This document shows positions 1 to 5,556 of a stretch of 7,883 bases of DNA, piece by piece. The position numbers and the translations under genes are program-made. Numbering within the stretch: the stretch's first letter is position 1; each line of letters begins with the position of its first letter. This DNA is from Rhodospirillaceae bacterium (GTDB lineage Bacteria > Pseudomonadota > Alphaproteobacteria > Dongiales > Dongiaceae): contig JAEUKU010000165.1 in the NCBI GenBank assembly GCA_016794075.1, positions 1 through 7,883 on the forward strand. Reading direction: 5' to 3'. The notes beneath the pieces were generated by a model. It was not told the origin of the DNA, did not search any database, and saw nothing but the letters and a program-made list of their open reading frames with translations.

Positions 1-335
1 GCGGTGCCCTCGGGGATGCCGAAGCGCTTGGAAAGCGAGCCGGCTACAACGTTGCGAACCACCAGCTCGATCGGGATGATCTCGACCTCGCGCACCAGCT
101 GCTCGCGCATGTTGAGGCGGCGGACGAAATGCGTCGGAACGCCGATCTCGCCCAGCTTCAGCATCAGATATTCGGAGATGCGGTTGTTGAGGACGCCCTT
201 CCCCGTGATCGTGCCCTTCTTCTGATTGTTGAAGGCGGTGGCGTCGTCCTTGAAATACTGCACCAGGGTGCCCGGCTCAGGCCCTTCGAACAAAACCTTG
301 GCCTTGCCTTCGTAAATGCGCCGGCGACGGGACAT
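1..335 (-). CDS. purC: Phosphoribosylaminoimidazole-succinocarboxamide synthase (SAICAR synthase), N-terminal part; C-terminus runs off the window
   Basis: PurC joins CAIR and aspartate with ATP to make SAICAR in cytosolic de novo purine synthesis. The 111 visible codons start MSRRRRIYEGKAK and carry family hallmarks: the nucleotide-binding start EGKAK (9-13), KDDATAFN (29-36), the GKGVLNNRISEY stretch (45-56), RRLNMREQ (72-79) and PIELVVRNVVAGS (88-100). The last holds the conserved VRN/GS residues of the substrate pocket. These strings match the alphaproteobacterial form, which has FKDDATAFN and NMREQLVREVEIIP. The start codon is ATG with a GGAGAG ribosome site 7 bases upstream. The gene lies downstream of the metal cassette on the same strand, but a 152-base gap with a promoter candidate suggests separate transcription. 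About half the protein is missing at the window edge. Identification is secure. Confidence 0.95.
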   Translation of the reverse strand, partial: MSRRRRIYEGKAKVLFEGPEPGTLVQYFKDDATAFNNQKKGTITGKGVLNNRISEYLMLKLGEIGVPTHFVRRLNMREQLVREVEIIPIELVVRNVVAGSLSKRFGIPEGT

Positions 336-405
336 CCGGGCTCTCCACTTCTCGAAAAATGCGCGGCGCGACGGGTCGGCGCGGGGCGGATCGTGAGTCG
401 GCATC

Positions 406-434
406 CTTCTAGCAGGCAGCCCCCGGAAACTCAA
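406..434 (-). promoter_or_regulatory. Candidate sigma-70 promoter for purC
   Basis: On the minus strand a -35 box TTGAGT (434-429) is followed after exactly 17 bases by a -10 box TAGAAG (411-406). Each matches the sigma-70 consensus at 4 of 6 positions. The predicted transcript would start near 399 and carry a leader of about 65 bases before the purC start at 335. This is visual box matching only. Confidence 0.45.
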
Positions 435-441
435 ATGATCT

Positions 442-478
442 CGCGGGTGCAGCGCGACTCGCTGTTTCGCGGATTTTT
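442..478. terminator. Interrupted hairpin in the nicO-purC gap, possible terminator
   Basis: The stem has an inner arm CAGCG (450-454) paired with CGCTG (460-464) across a five-base loop, and an outer arm CGCG (442-445) paired with CGCG (468-471), with small internal bulges between. On the plus strand it is followed by GATTTTT, but no plus-strand gene lies upstream. For the minus-strand metal cassette the hairpin begins 17 bases after the nicO stop and has no clean T-tract, only ATCATTTGAGTTT. It could end the cassette transcript weakly. Support is modest. Confidence 0.3.
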
Positions 479-487
479 CCCGTAAAT

Positions 488-1435
488 TCAGATTGTTGCC
501 GAAATCGCCACAACTGAAATCTCAGCCGCGCATAGCAGGGCCCCGATCAGCAGAATCAGCGCCGGCCCAAGCAACCCAAGCCAGCGCAGCGCGACCCCGC
601 CATGGCCGATCCGGGTCACGACCTGGCGATGCGCCACCATGCTGACGAGGCCGAGCCCCGCCAGCGTCGCCGCCATGCCGAGGGCGATGGCGCCCACCAT
701 CAGCAGCCCGCTCCCCAGGATGCCGTTGGCGAAGGCGAAGGTGAGGATCAGGATCGCCCCGGTGCATGGCACGAAGCCAGCCGCCACCGCCAGCAGGCGG
801 CGGTGGCCGCGGCCATGGTCGCCCTGGGCATGGTGGTGATGGCTGTGATCGTGGCCGCAGGCATGATCGCCACCCTGGCCGCGCAGCCGGCGGACCTCGC
901 CCAGCAGCATCCCGCCGCCGATGAGCGCAATGGCGCCGAAGCTGACGATGCGGATCCAGTGGTTCTGCTCGATCGGCGACATGGTCATGCGCACCACCAG
1001 CCAGTGGGCCAGGAAGGCGACCACGATGGCGCCCAGCACGTGGCTGATGGCGATCCAGGTCGCCATGCCGAGGCCGTGGACCGGCCGCGCCGCATTGCCG
1101 AGGAAATAGCCGACCACCACCGTCTTGCCGTGGCCGACAGCCAGGGTGTGGAAGATTCCGTAGAGAAAGGCGGCCAGGATTCCGCCGAGCAGGGCCGCAT
1201 TGCCCTCGCCCCGGCGGATTGCGGCCAGGTGGCTGTTGAGCTCGCGGCTGAACTCCCGCTCCGCCCGGATCACCACGGCGCCGAGCTTCTGCCACATCCC
1301 GGGCGCCGCCGGGGACGCGGCCTCGGCAGCCGGGGGTGGAAACAACGGCGCCGGCTGCTCGGCATGGGTGGCGAGCGCGAACCAGACGGCGCAGCCGGCA
1401 ACCAGCAGCAGGCAGAGGAAGCGGATCACCGGCAT
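488..1435 (-). CDS. NicO/RcnA-family metal permease (COG2215 type) with His-rich loop
   Basis: A 315-residue inner-membrane protein of the NicO superfamily, whose known members move nickel or cobalt. Both family signatures are present: IFHTLAVGHGKT (95-105 region, with H96, H102 and K104) and GFVPCTGAILIL (220-231). Hydrophobic segments lie near 4-22 (signal anchor or cleaved signal), 80-113, 123-148, 162-180, 213-235, 240-268 and 285-312, with a soluble stretch at about 25-75. Between the membrane segments, residues 191-211 hold nine histidines, including HDHSHHHH, a typical metal-sensing or metal-buffering loop. The ATG overlaps the end of the DUF1007 gene by 10 bases and has AGGAG 11 bases upstream, inside that gene. 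Co-transcription with a zinc-binding protein under a Zur-like operator suggests zinc rather than nickel or cobalt, and import rather than RcnA-like efflux. Both are inferences; direction and metal cannot be read from sequence. Confidence 0.88.
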   Translation of the reverse strand: MPVIRFLCLLLVAGCAVWFALATHAEQPAPLFPPPAAEAASPAAPGMWQKLGAVVIRAEREFSRELNSHLAAIRRGEGNAALLGGILAAFLYGIFHTLAVGHGKTVVVGYFLGNAARPVHGLGMATWIAISHVLGAIVVAFLAHWLVVRMTMSPIEQNHWIRIVSFGAIALIGGGMLLGEVRRLRGQGGDHACGHDHSHHHHAQGDHGRGHRRLLAVAAGFVPCTGAILILTFAFANGILGSGLLMVGAIALGMAATLAGLGLVSMVAHRQVVTRIGHGGVALRWLGLLGPALILLIGALLCAAEISVVAISATI

Positions 1436-2043
1436 TGCAGCGCGATCTCCTGCGGATAGACGAAGCCGCCGAAATAGGCGTTCTCGTGGTCCTCGCGGAT
1501 GCTGGCGCCGCAGGGTACGCCGTCGGCATTGGCGAGCATCACGGGGTCGCTCTCCGCCAGCTCGACGGCGACGTAGTATTCCCGGTCATTGACCTCGACC
1601 GCCAGGGCCTGGCCGCGCGGGTCGACCGGCGCCGGCAGCGGCACGGTCATCTGGAAGGTGACGACATTGTCCCGCGCGCTGGCGACGAAGGCCGAGGGCG
1701 GCACGGGATCGAGCAGCTGGCCATCGACATAGACATAGGTGAAGTAGTGGAACTGGGCGAGATTGGGCAGGACGCCCTCGCCCACCGCCTTGCTTTCCAG
1801 CTCATCGAAGGTGCCGTCGCCATCGGCGTCGAATTGCATCAGCAAATCGCCGCTGAAGATCTCGTCGAACGCCCAGGTGACGCCGATCGCTTGCACCTTG
1901 CCATCGGCGAAGTCGAAGACGACCCGGTTCTCGACGAAGACGTGCGGATGCGCCGCCGCGGGCGCGGCACCGGCAAATCCGGCCATGCCGCAGGCAAGCA
2001 GCCCACGGGCAACTAGGCGGGCGACCAGGCGGGCAGGTTTCAA
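1426..2043 (-). CDS. DUF1007-family exported protein (COG3683 type) with an EF-hand loop
   Basis: A 205-residue secreted protein; DUF1007 genes commonly sit beside NicO permeases, as here. The signal peptide covers about residues 1-31, and cleavage at AAPAAA|HPHVF would leave a mature protein starting His-Pro-His (H32, H34). Residues 72-83 form a complete EF-hand calcium loop: D72, D74, D76, G77, T78, D80, E83. C178 and C204 could form a periplasmic disulfide. The C-terminal third is beta-rich in appearance (DREYYVAV, NAYFGGFVYP). The start is TTG at 2043, overlapping the upstream TGA as TTGA with only weak ribosome-site signal, so translation is probably coupled. The first downstream ATG (codon 20) would destroy the signal peptide. 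The stop overlaps the nicO start by 10 bases. The role is unknown; I infer periplasmic metal capture or delivery to the NicO permease. Confidence 0.87.
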   Translation of the reverse strand: MKPARLVARLVARGLLACGMAGFAGAAPAAAHPHVFVENRVVFDFADGKVQAIGVTWAFDEIFSGDLLMQFDADGDGTFDELESKAVGEGVLPNLAQFHYFTYVYVDGQLLDPVPPSAFVASARDNVVTFQMTVPLPAPVDPRGQALAVEVNDREYYVAVELAESDPVMLANADGVPCGASIREDHENAYFGGFVYPQEIALQCR

Positions 2044-2330
2044 AGCGCGCCGTCCGCCGTGACCGTAAAGCTGCAGCCGCAGGTCGGGCAGCCGACCTGC
2101 TCGCTGGCGCCCGCCGGCGACAGGCCCCTGGCGATGCGCGCCAGCAGGTCCTGGCGCGCGGCGGCGATCAGCCCGGCATGGTCGGTTGCCGGCCGGCAGG
2201 CGGCGTCGAAAGCCGCCGCCGCATCGGGCGGCAGGTCGTCAAAATAGAGGGCGCTGGCGCCGCGTGGCAGGATCGCCGATCCGGCCATCCCGGCCACCAT
2301 GCCCAGCAAGGCCGCGCGACGCGTTCTCAT
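2040..2330 (-). CDS. Small exported protein with a C-terminal CPTCGC cluster, function unknown
   Basis: A 96-residue protein I do not recognise. The ATG at 2330 has GGAG 8 bases upstream (ACGGAGTTGACG), and the reading frame lies between znuA (37-base gap) and the DUF1007 gene (4-base TTGA overlap), so it is almost certainly an operon member. The N-terminus MRTRRAALLG begins a signal peptide with a TRRAALL motif resembling a twin-arginine signal; cleavage after ASA (residue 27) is likely. The mature 69 residues include an acidic, Ala-rich helical stretch with C45, then C81, C84 and C86 in CPTCGCSF near the end. Such a CxxCxC set can bind zinc or another thiophilic metal, and Tat export would allow folding or metal loading in the cytosol first. 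A zinc chaperone or sensor role is inference from context. A longer open frame running upstream into znuA is overlap, not gene. Confidence 0.75.
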   Translation of the reverse strand: MRTRRAALLGMVAGMAGSAILPRGASALYFDDLPPDAAAAFDAACRPATDHAGLIAAARQDLLARIARGLSPAGASEQVGCPTCGCSFTVTADGAL

Positions 2331-2367
2331 CGTCAACTCCGTACCAGGAAAGGGCGCGGAGTGTAGG

Positions 2368-3303
2368 TCAGCGCAGCGCGTCGAGCAATTGCCCGGCATT
2401 GTGACGGAACAGCGCCAGATAGTCCGGCGCCGGCCCGTCCGCCGCGGACAGCGCGTCGGCATAGAGCCGGCCGCCGACGCGGATGCCGGATTCGGCCGAG
2501 ACGGTCTCGGCCAGGTTCGCGTTGGCCATGTTCTCGGCGAAGATCGCGGTGATGCTTCCGGCGCGCGCCTGCGCGATGAGCTTGCCGAGATCCTGCGCCG
2601 AGGGTTCCGCCTCGGTGCTGACACCATGGATGGCCAGGAATTCGACGCCGTAGGCATGACTGAAATACCCGAACGCGTCGTGCGAGGTCAGCACCCGGCG
2701 GCGCTCGGCCGGGATGGCGCCGAAATCCGCCTTCAGCCGCGCATCGAGCTCGGCCATTTCCGCGGCGAGGCGCTGCGCGTTGGCCGCGAACTCCGCCGCA
2801 TGCGCCGGATCGATCGCCGCCAGGCCCTTGGCGATGTTGGCGACATAGACTTGCCCGTTCGCGAGGTCCTGGAAGGCGTGCGGGTCGAAGGCGCCATGGC
2901 CGTGCCCCGCTTCGTCCGCATGCTCGTCCTGTTCGGCGGGCAGCGGGGTGATGCCCTCGCTGGCGATGACCAGCGTGCCCTTGAAGCCGGCCGCCTCGCT
3001 CAGCCGCTCCAGCCACGGCTCGAAACCAAGCCCGTTGGCCACCAGCAGGTCGGCCTCCGCCAGCGCGGCGGAATCCTTGGGCCCCGGCTCGAAGACATGC
3101 GCGTCGCCATCGGGCCCGACCAGCATCGCGACAATCGCGTGGTCGCCGGCCACCTGCGCGGTCAGATCCGCCAGGATCGAAAAGGTGGCGACCACTTTGG
3201 GCTTGTCCGCCGCAGCGCTTGGGACCGACCCCAGGGTGAAGAGAACAAGGCTGGGCAGCAACACCCCAAGAACCCCAATCACGCGCCGCAACCCGACCTC
3301 CAT
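2368..3303 (-). CDS. znuA: Zinc-binding periplasmic protein of the ZnuA/AztC type (cluster A-I)
   Basis: A 311-residue substrate-binding protein of metal ABC transporters. A signal peptide covers about 1-32 (cleavage near SAA|ADKPK). Predicted metal ligands sit in family positions: H69 (GDAHVFEP), H142 (FDPHAF), H208 (TSHDAFGYF) and D283 (LYADAL). The three-His-plus-Asp set, rather than His-His-Glu-Asp, points to zinc; the spacing resembles the Paracoccus zinc protein AztC. A short His/acidic loop (EHADEAGHGHG, 127-137) precedes H142, as in zinc-specific members. HGVSTEAEPS (226-235) is also typical. The ATG at 3303 has no ribosome site. A TTG at 3291 (codon 5) has GGAGG five bases upstream and gives a cleaner Met-Arg-Arg signal start, so it may be the true start. 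The gene heads the cassette, directly behind a Zur-like operator. No cognate ATPase or ABC permease gene is in the window. Confidence 0.9.
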   Translation of the reverse strand: MEVGLRRVIGVLGVLLPSLVLFTLGSVPSAAADKPKVVATFSILADLTAQVAGDHAIVAMLVGPDGDAHVFEPGPKDSAALAEADLLVANGLGFEPWLERLSEAAGFKGTLVIASEGITPLPAEQDEHADEAGHGHGAFDPHAFQDLANGQVYVANIAKGLAAIDPAHAAEFAANAQRLAAEMAELDARLKADFGAIPAERRRVLTSHDAFGYFSHAYGVEFLAIHGVSTEAEPSAQDLGKLIAQARAGSITAIFAENMANANLAETVSAESGIRVGGRLYADALSAADGPAPDYLALFRHNAGQLLDALR

Positions 3304-3311
3304 TGTCGCGT

Positions 3312-3330
3312 TATGTTATAATGTAACATA
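3312..3330. promoter_or_regulatory. Zur-like operator
   Basis: The site TATGTTATAATGTAACATA is a perfect inverted repeat of TATGTTA and TAACATA around five bases. It matches the enterobacterial Zur core AATGTTATANTATAACATT at 16 of its 18 specified positions except for the outer bases and one inner base (15-16 depending on how the ends are scored). It stands out as an AT-rich island in GC-rich DNA, 8 bases upstream of the znuA ATG and overlapping the promoter candidate, as expected for a zinc-dependent repressor. The zur gene itself is not in the window. Confidence 0.75.
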
Positions 3331-3343
3331 CATGACCCGGTAA
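3315..3343 (-). promoter_or_regulatory. Candidate promoter of the zinc cassette, overlapped by the operator
   Basis: On the minus strand TTACCG (3343-3338) and TATAAC (3320-3315) are separated by 17 bases; the -10 matches consensus at 5 of 6 positions. Transcription would begin near 3308, leaving almost no leader before the ATG at 3303 and favouring use of the TTG at 3291. An alternative pair is TTGCGC (3352-3347) with TATGTT (3330-3325), spacing 16. Both -10 boxes lie inside the inverted repeat, so repressor binding would block polymerase. Confidence 0.4.
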
Positions 3344-3367
3344 CCTGCGCAAGCGGATTTCCGCGGC

Positions 3368-4117
3368 CTAGAGTTCCACGTCGACCCAGGTGCCGTTCTT
3401 GTCCGGCCGGCCGCCGAGAAAGCGCCAGACCGGCTTGCGGGCGGCGAATTGCGGCGCCGGGAGGGCGATCAGGGAAGAGGACACGGTGCCGAAGCCGGTA
3501 TTGGAGACGATGTTCATGGCATCGAACACCGTGCCGCTCGGATCGTGGCCGCGGTCGCAGAGCAGTTCCTCCCAAGCGCCCCACGCACCGGCGGCCGGAT
3601 CCGGCGCCGCAGCTTCCTGCCAGCGCGGCAGGAACCACCCGATGCGGCGGGAATTGAGGTCGTTGCGATCGGAGGCGGTGACCATGGACAGGCCCGGCGG
3701 CAACGGCTCCGCCTCCACCTTCTGGCCCAGATTGCGCAGCCAGAAGGCATCGCGATTGTCGGCCACCACCATGTTGAAGGGGCGGAAGGCGTGGGCGTCG
3801 AGCTGCACCAGCATCTCGACCGCGTCGGCCGCGTCGGGAAAATCCAGCGCGTCCAGCACCAGCTCGCCGCGGCTGCGCTTGCCGGGCTGCGGCCCCAGGG
3901 TATTGCGACGATTGAGCACACCCGCCACCACGCCCGCATCGTTCACCCCGAGCCAGGTGCCCCCGGCCAGATCGTCCCGCCCGGCGACGACGTCAGGCCG
4001 GTCGGGCCAATGGCGCCCGGGCGGGGTCCAGGGCCGATCCGCCATTTCGTCGCGGTTGCTGGCCCAGAGCAGCGGCCAGTCGTGGCCGGGTCTATGCAGG
4101 ATGATGACGGAACACAT
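3368..4117 (-). CDS. NRDE/TANGO2-family protein
   Basis: A 249-residue cytosolic protein of the NRDE family (PF05742; Ser/Thr-rich T10/TANGO2). It starts MCSVIIL, with Cys at position 2 as usual in the family, where Cys is the presumed N-terminal nucleophile of an Ntn-hydrolase-like fold. The namesake motif SNRDE is at residues 20-24. GGTWLGVNDAGVVAGVLNRR (near 52-71) is the next conserved block, and the protein ends with a strand like that of relatives (NGTWVDVEL). Eukaryotic TANGO2/HRG-9 proteins have been linked to heme and lipid handling; the bacterial role is not established. The start was chosen because Met-Cys fits the family, although the upstream frame is open for much longer. It has no strong ribosome site. 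It runs toward znuA with a 64-base gap, but the Zur operator in that gap argues for separate control. Confidence 0.9.
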   Translation of the reverse strand: MCSVIILHRPGHDWPLLWASNRDEMADRPWTPPGRHWPDRPDVVAGRDDLAGGTWLGVNDAGVVAGVLNRRNTLGPQPGKRSRGELVLDALDFPDAADAVEMLVQLDAHAFRPFNMVVADNRDAFWLRNLGQKVEAEPLPPGLSMVTASDRNDLNSRRIGWFLPRWQEAAAPDPAAGAWGAWEELLCDRGHDPSGTVFDAMNIVSNTGFGTVSSSLIALPAPQFAARKPVWRFLGGRPDKNGTWVDVEL

Positions 4118-4152
4118 GAATCCGGCGCGAGAATTAGGGAATGCGGTTGCCC

Positions 4153-4181
4153 TTGACGGGGCTGGGCCTGCCGACCATTTT
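4153..4181 (+). promoter_or_regulatory. Candidate housekeeping promoter for the DUF1476 gene
   Basis: TTGACG (4153-4158) is an excellent alphaproteobacterial -35 box, followed after 17 bases by CATTTT (4176-4181), a weaker -10. Transcription would start near 4188, giving a leader of about 25 bases with AGGG at 4200-4203 and AGG at 4208-4210 before the ATG at 4214. The 96-base gap is shared with the divergent NRDE gene, for which I see no convincing promoter. Confidence 0.5.
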
Positions 4182-4213
4182 AGGCCCCACATCCAGTACA
4201 GGGCTACAGGCAT

Positions 4214-4537
4214 ATGACCACGTTTGACGAGCGCGAAAGCAGCTTCGAGGCCAAGTTCAAGCACGACAAGGAATTGCAGTTCAAAGTCACCGCGCGGCGC
4301 AACAGGCTGCTGGGTCTTTGGGCCGCGAACCTGCTCGGCATCCACGGCGCCGAGGCGGAGGCCTATGCCAAGGACGTGGTGAAGGCGGATTTCGCGACGC
4401 CCGGCGATCACGACGTGCTGCACAAGGTCCTCGGCGACTTCCAGGCCAAGAGCGTCGAGATGAGCGAGCACCGCCTGCGCAAGCAGATGGACGACCTGAT
4501 GCGCATCGCCCACGATCAGATCCGCGCGGAAGCCTAG
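4214..4537 (+). CDS. DUF1476 protein, F1-ATPase zeta-subunit-type inhibitor
   Basis: A 107-residue protein with the full length and sequence pattern of the alphaproteobacterial DUF1476 family: MTTFDERESSFEAKF at the N-terminus, then RRNRLLGLWAANLLG (29-43), AEAYAKDVVKADF (48-60) and a charged C-terminal helix. In Paracoccus denitrificans this protein is the zeta subunit, a four-helix protein whose mobile N-terminus blocks ATP hydrolysis by the F1 motor; the effect is weaker in some other alphaproteobacteria. It acts in the cytosol on membrane-bound ATP synthase. No signal or membrane segment is present. It has its own promoter and is divergent from the NRDE gene and convergent with the desaturase. 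In many alphaproteobacteria this gene sits next to purC; here they are 3.9 kb apart and on opposite strands. Confidence 0.92.
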   Translation: MTTFDERESSFEAKFKHDKELQFKVTARRNRLLGLWAANLLGIHGAEAEAYAKDVVKADFATPGDHDVLHKVLGDFQAKSVEMSEHRLRKQMDDLMRIAHDQIRAEA

Positions 4538-4578
4538 GCGGATTTCCTTCGTCGCTGCGGCGGCCAGACATCTCCATC

Positions 4579-4605
4579 CGTCACGCCGGCACGGCTGGGC
4601 TGACG
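4579..4605. terminator. Hairpin between convergent genes, no T-tract
   Basis: Arms CGTCA (4579-4583) and TGACG (4601-4605) enclose an inner GCCG/CGGC pair, giving a compact stem in the 98-base gap between the DUF1476 and desaturase genes. Neither strand has a T-run after it, so intrinsic termination is not well supported. Its position between convergent genes is the main argument. Confidence 0.25.
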
Positions 4606-4628
4606 ACCGGGGTACGTGCGTCCCTGTC

Positions 4629-4648
4629 GAGCCGGCTAAAGGCTCTTT
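4629..4648 (+). terminator. Possible terminator of the DUF1476 gene
   Basis: GAGCC (4629-4633) pairs with GGCTC (4641-4645) across a seven-base loop and is followed by TTT on the plus strand. The stem overlaps the stop codon of the convergent desaturase gene (4636-4638). The T-tract is short, so this is a weak candidate. Confidence 0.3.
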
Positions 4649-5556
4649 CCGTCGCGCAACCTGCTCCAGATTTCCCGCAACGCCGCGGCATAGCCCGGCG
4701 CCGTTGTTCGCAGGCGCGCGGCGATCAGCGCGTTCGCCTGCGGCAAGGCGTGGAAGGGCACCGAGGGCCAGGCGTGATGCTCGGCGTGGAACGGCATGTT
4801 CCAGGCCAGCATCCGCACCAGCGCATTGGTGTAGGTGGTGCGCGAATTCTCCAGCATGTCGCCGCTGCGCGGGCAGCCCGAATGCTCGGCCAGCAGATAG
4901 AGGCGCAGCATCGGCTGGCCCAGTAGCGCCGGAATCACCCAATACCACAGTAGAAATGTACTGCCCGCCGCGACCGAAAGCAGCGCGGCCGCCGCATAGA
5001 TCGCCAGCACGACACGCGATTCCAGGGTAACGCCGCGCCGCACACGCTCGGTCGCGTAGAACGGCTCCGGCAATCGGCCGGCGGCCCGGCTGAGGAGGCC
5101 CCGGAAGCCGGCGATCCAGTACGGCGCGCCGCTGGCATGCCACAGGAACTGCGCCGCATTCGCCGGCTTGGGCGCCGCCAGTTCGGGGTCATTGGCGGCA
5201 TCCTGGGTGAAGCGGTGATGGGCGAAATGGAAGGCGCGGAAATACTCGCGCGGCAGCACCAGCAGCACGCCGATGACGAAAGCGAGCACATCGTTCAGCC
5301 AGCGGCTGCGGAACGCCGTGCGATGGATGGTCTCGTGCAAAGGCGCGAACAGGAACACCAAGGCGACGCCATGCGCCATCATGGCCGGCCAGACCAGCCA
5401 GGTCCCCACCCCGTTGGCGATGGCGGCGCCGGTCGCGCCGAGGATCGAGACATGCGCCGCCAGCTGCAGCAGGCCCGGCGCGTCGGCGCGGCGGGAAAGC
5501 TCCTTCAGCTCGGCCTTGCCGATGACGCCCGCCGCCTGGTGCGTCCAGTCGTTCAT
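4636..5556 (-). CDS. Membrane fatty acid desaturase-family protein
   Basis: A 306-residue di-iron membrane enzyme of the fatty acid desaturase superfamily. The three histidine boxes are complete: HETIH (74-78), HFAHH (110-114) and HAEHH (257-261), with an extra conserved His in AEHSG (H225). Hydrophobic segments lie near 31-52, 57-73, 89-103, 182-197 and 199-221, leaving the boxes on the cytosolic face. TQDAANDPEL (117-126) and MPFHAEHHAWPSVPFHALP (254-272) are typical of a proteobacterial subfamily. The substrate cannot be told; a lipid-bound acyl chain is likely, and hydroxylase activity is possible in this superfamily. The start ATG overlaps the stop of the GNAT gene as ATGA, implying coupled translation as the third gene of the purB unit. 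Confidence 0.88.
   Translation of the reverse strand: MNDWTHQAAGVIGKAELKELSRRADAPGLLQLAAHVSILGATGAAIANGVGTWLVWPAMMAHGVALVFLFAPLHETIHRTAFRSRWLNDVLAFVIGVLLVLPREYFRAFHFAHHRFTQDAANDPELAAPKPANAAQFLWHASGAPYWIAGFRGLLSRAAGRLPEPFYATERVRRGVTLESRVVLAIYAAAALLSVAAGSTFLLWYWVIPALLGQPMLRLYLLAEHSGCPRSGDMLENSRTTYTNALVRMLAWNMPFHAEHHAWPSVPFHALPQANALIAARLRTTAPGYAAALREIWSRLRDGKSL

Noticed and set aside
602..2016. Long plus-strand open frames opposite the NicO and DUF1007 genes (602-1459 and 1336-2016)
   Set aside because: They are antisense shadows in GC-rich DNA. Their translations are Arg/Ala/Asp/His-rich with no recognisable domain, while the minus-strand frames match known families with start/stop coupling.
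2331..2657. Upstream extension of the small Cys protein to 2657
   Set aside because: It lies entirely within znuA in another frame, is low-complexity Arg/Pro/Ser sequence, and would bury the signal peptide that begins at 2330.
3353..3366. GCGGAAATCCGC palindrome after the NRDE stop as a terminator
   Set aside because: The stem is only four to five pairs with a two- to four-base loop and has no T-tract, so it does not support termination between the NRDE gene and znuA.
4118..5143. Upstream extension of the NRDE frame to 5143 on the minus strand
   Set aside because: The extension runs antisense through the DUF1476 gene and through the desaturase in another frame. NRDE-family proteins begin Met-Cys, matching the ATG at 4117.
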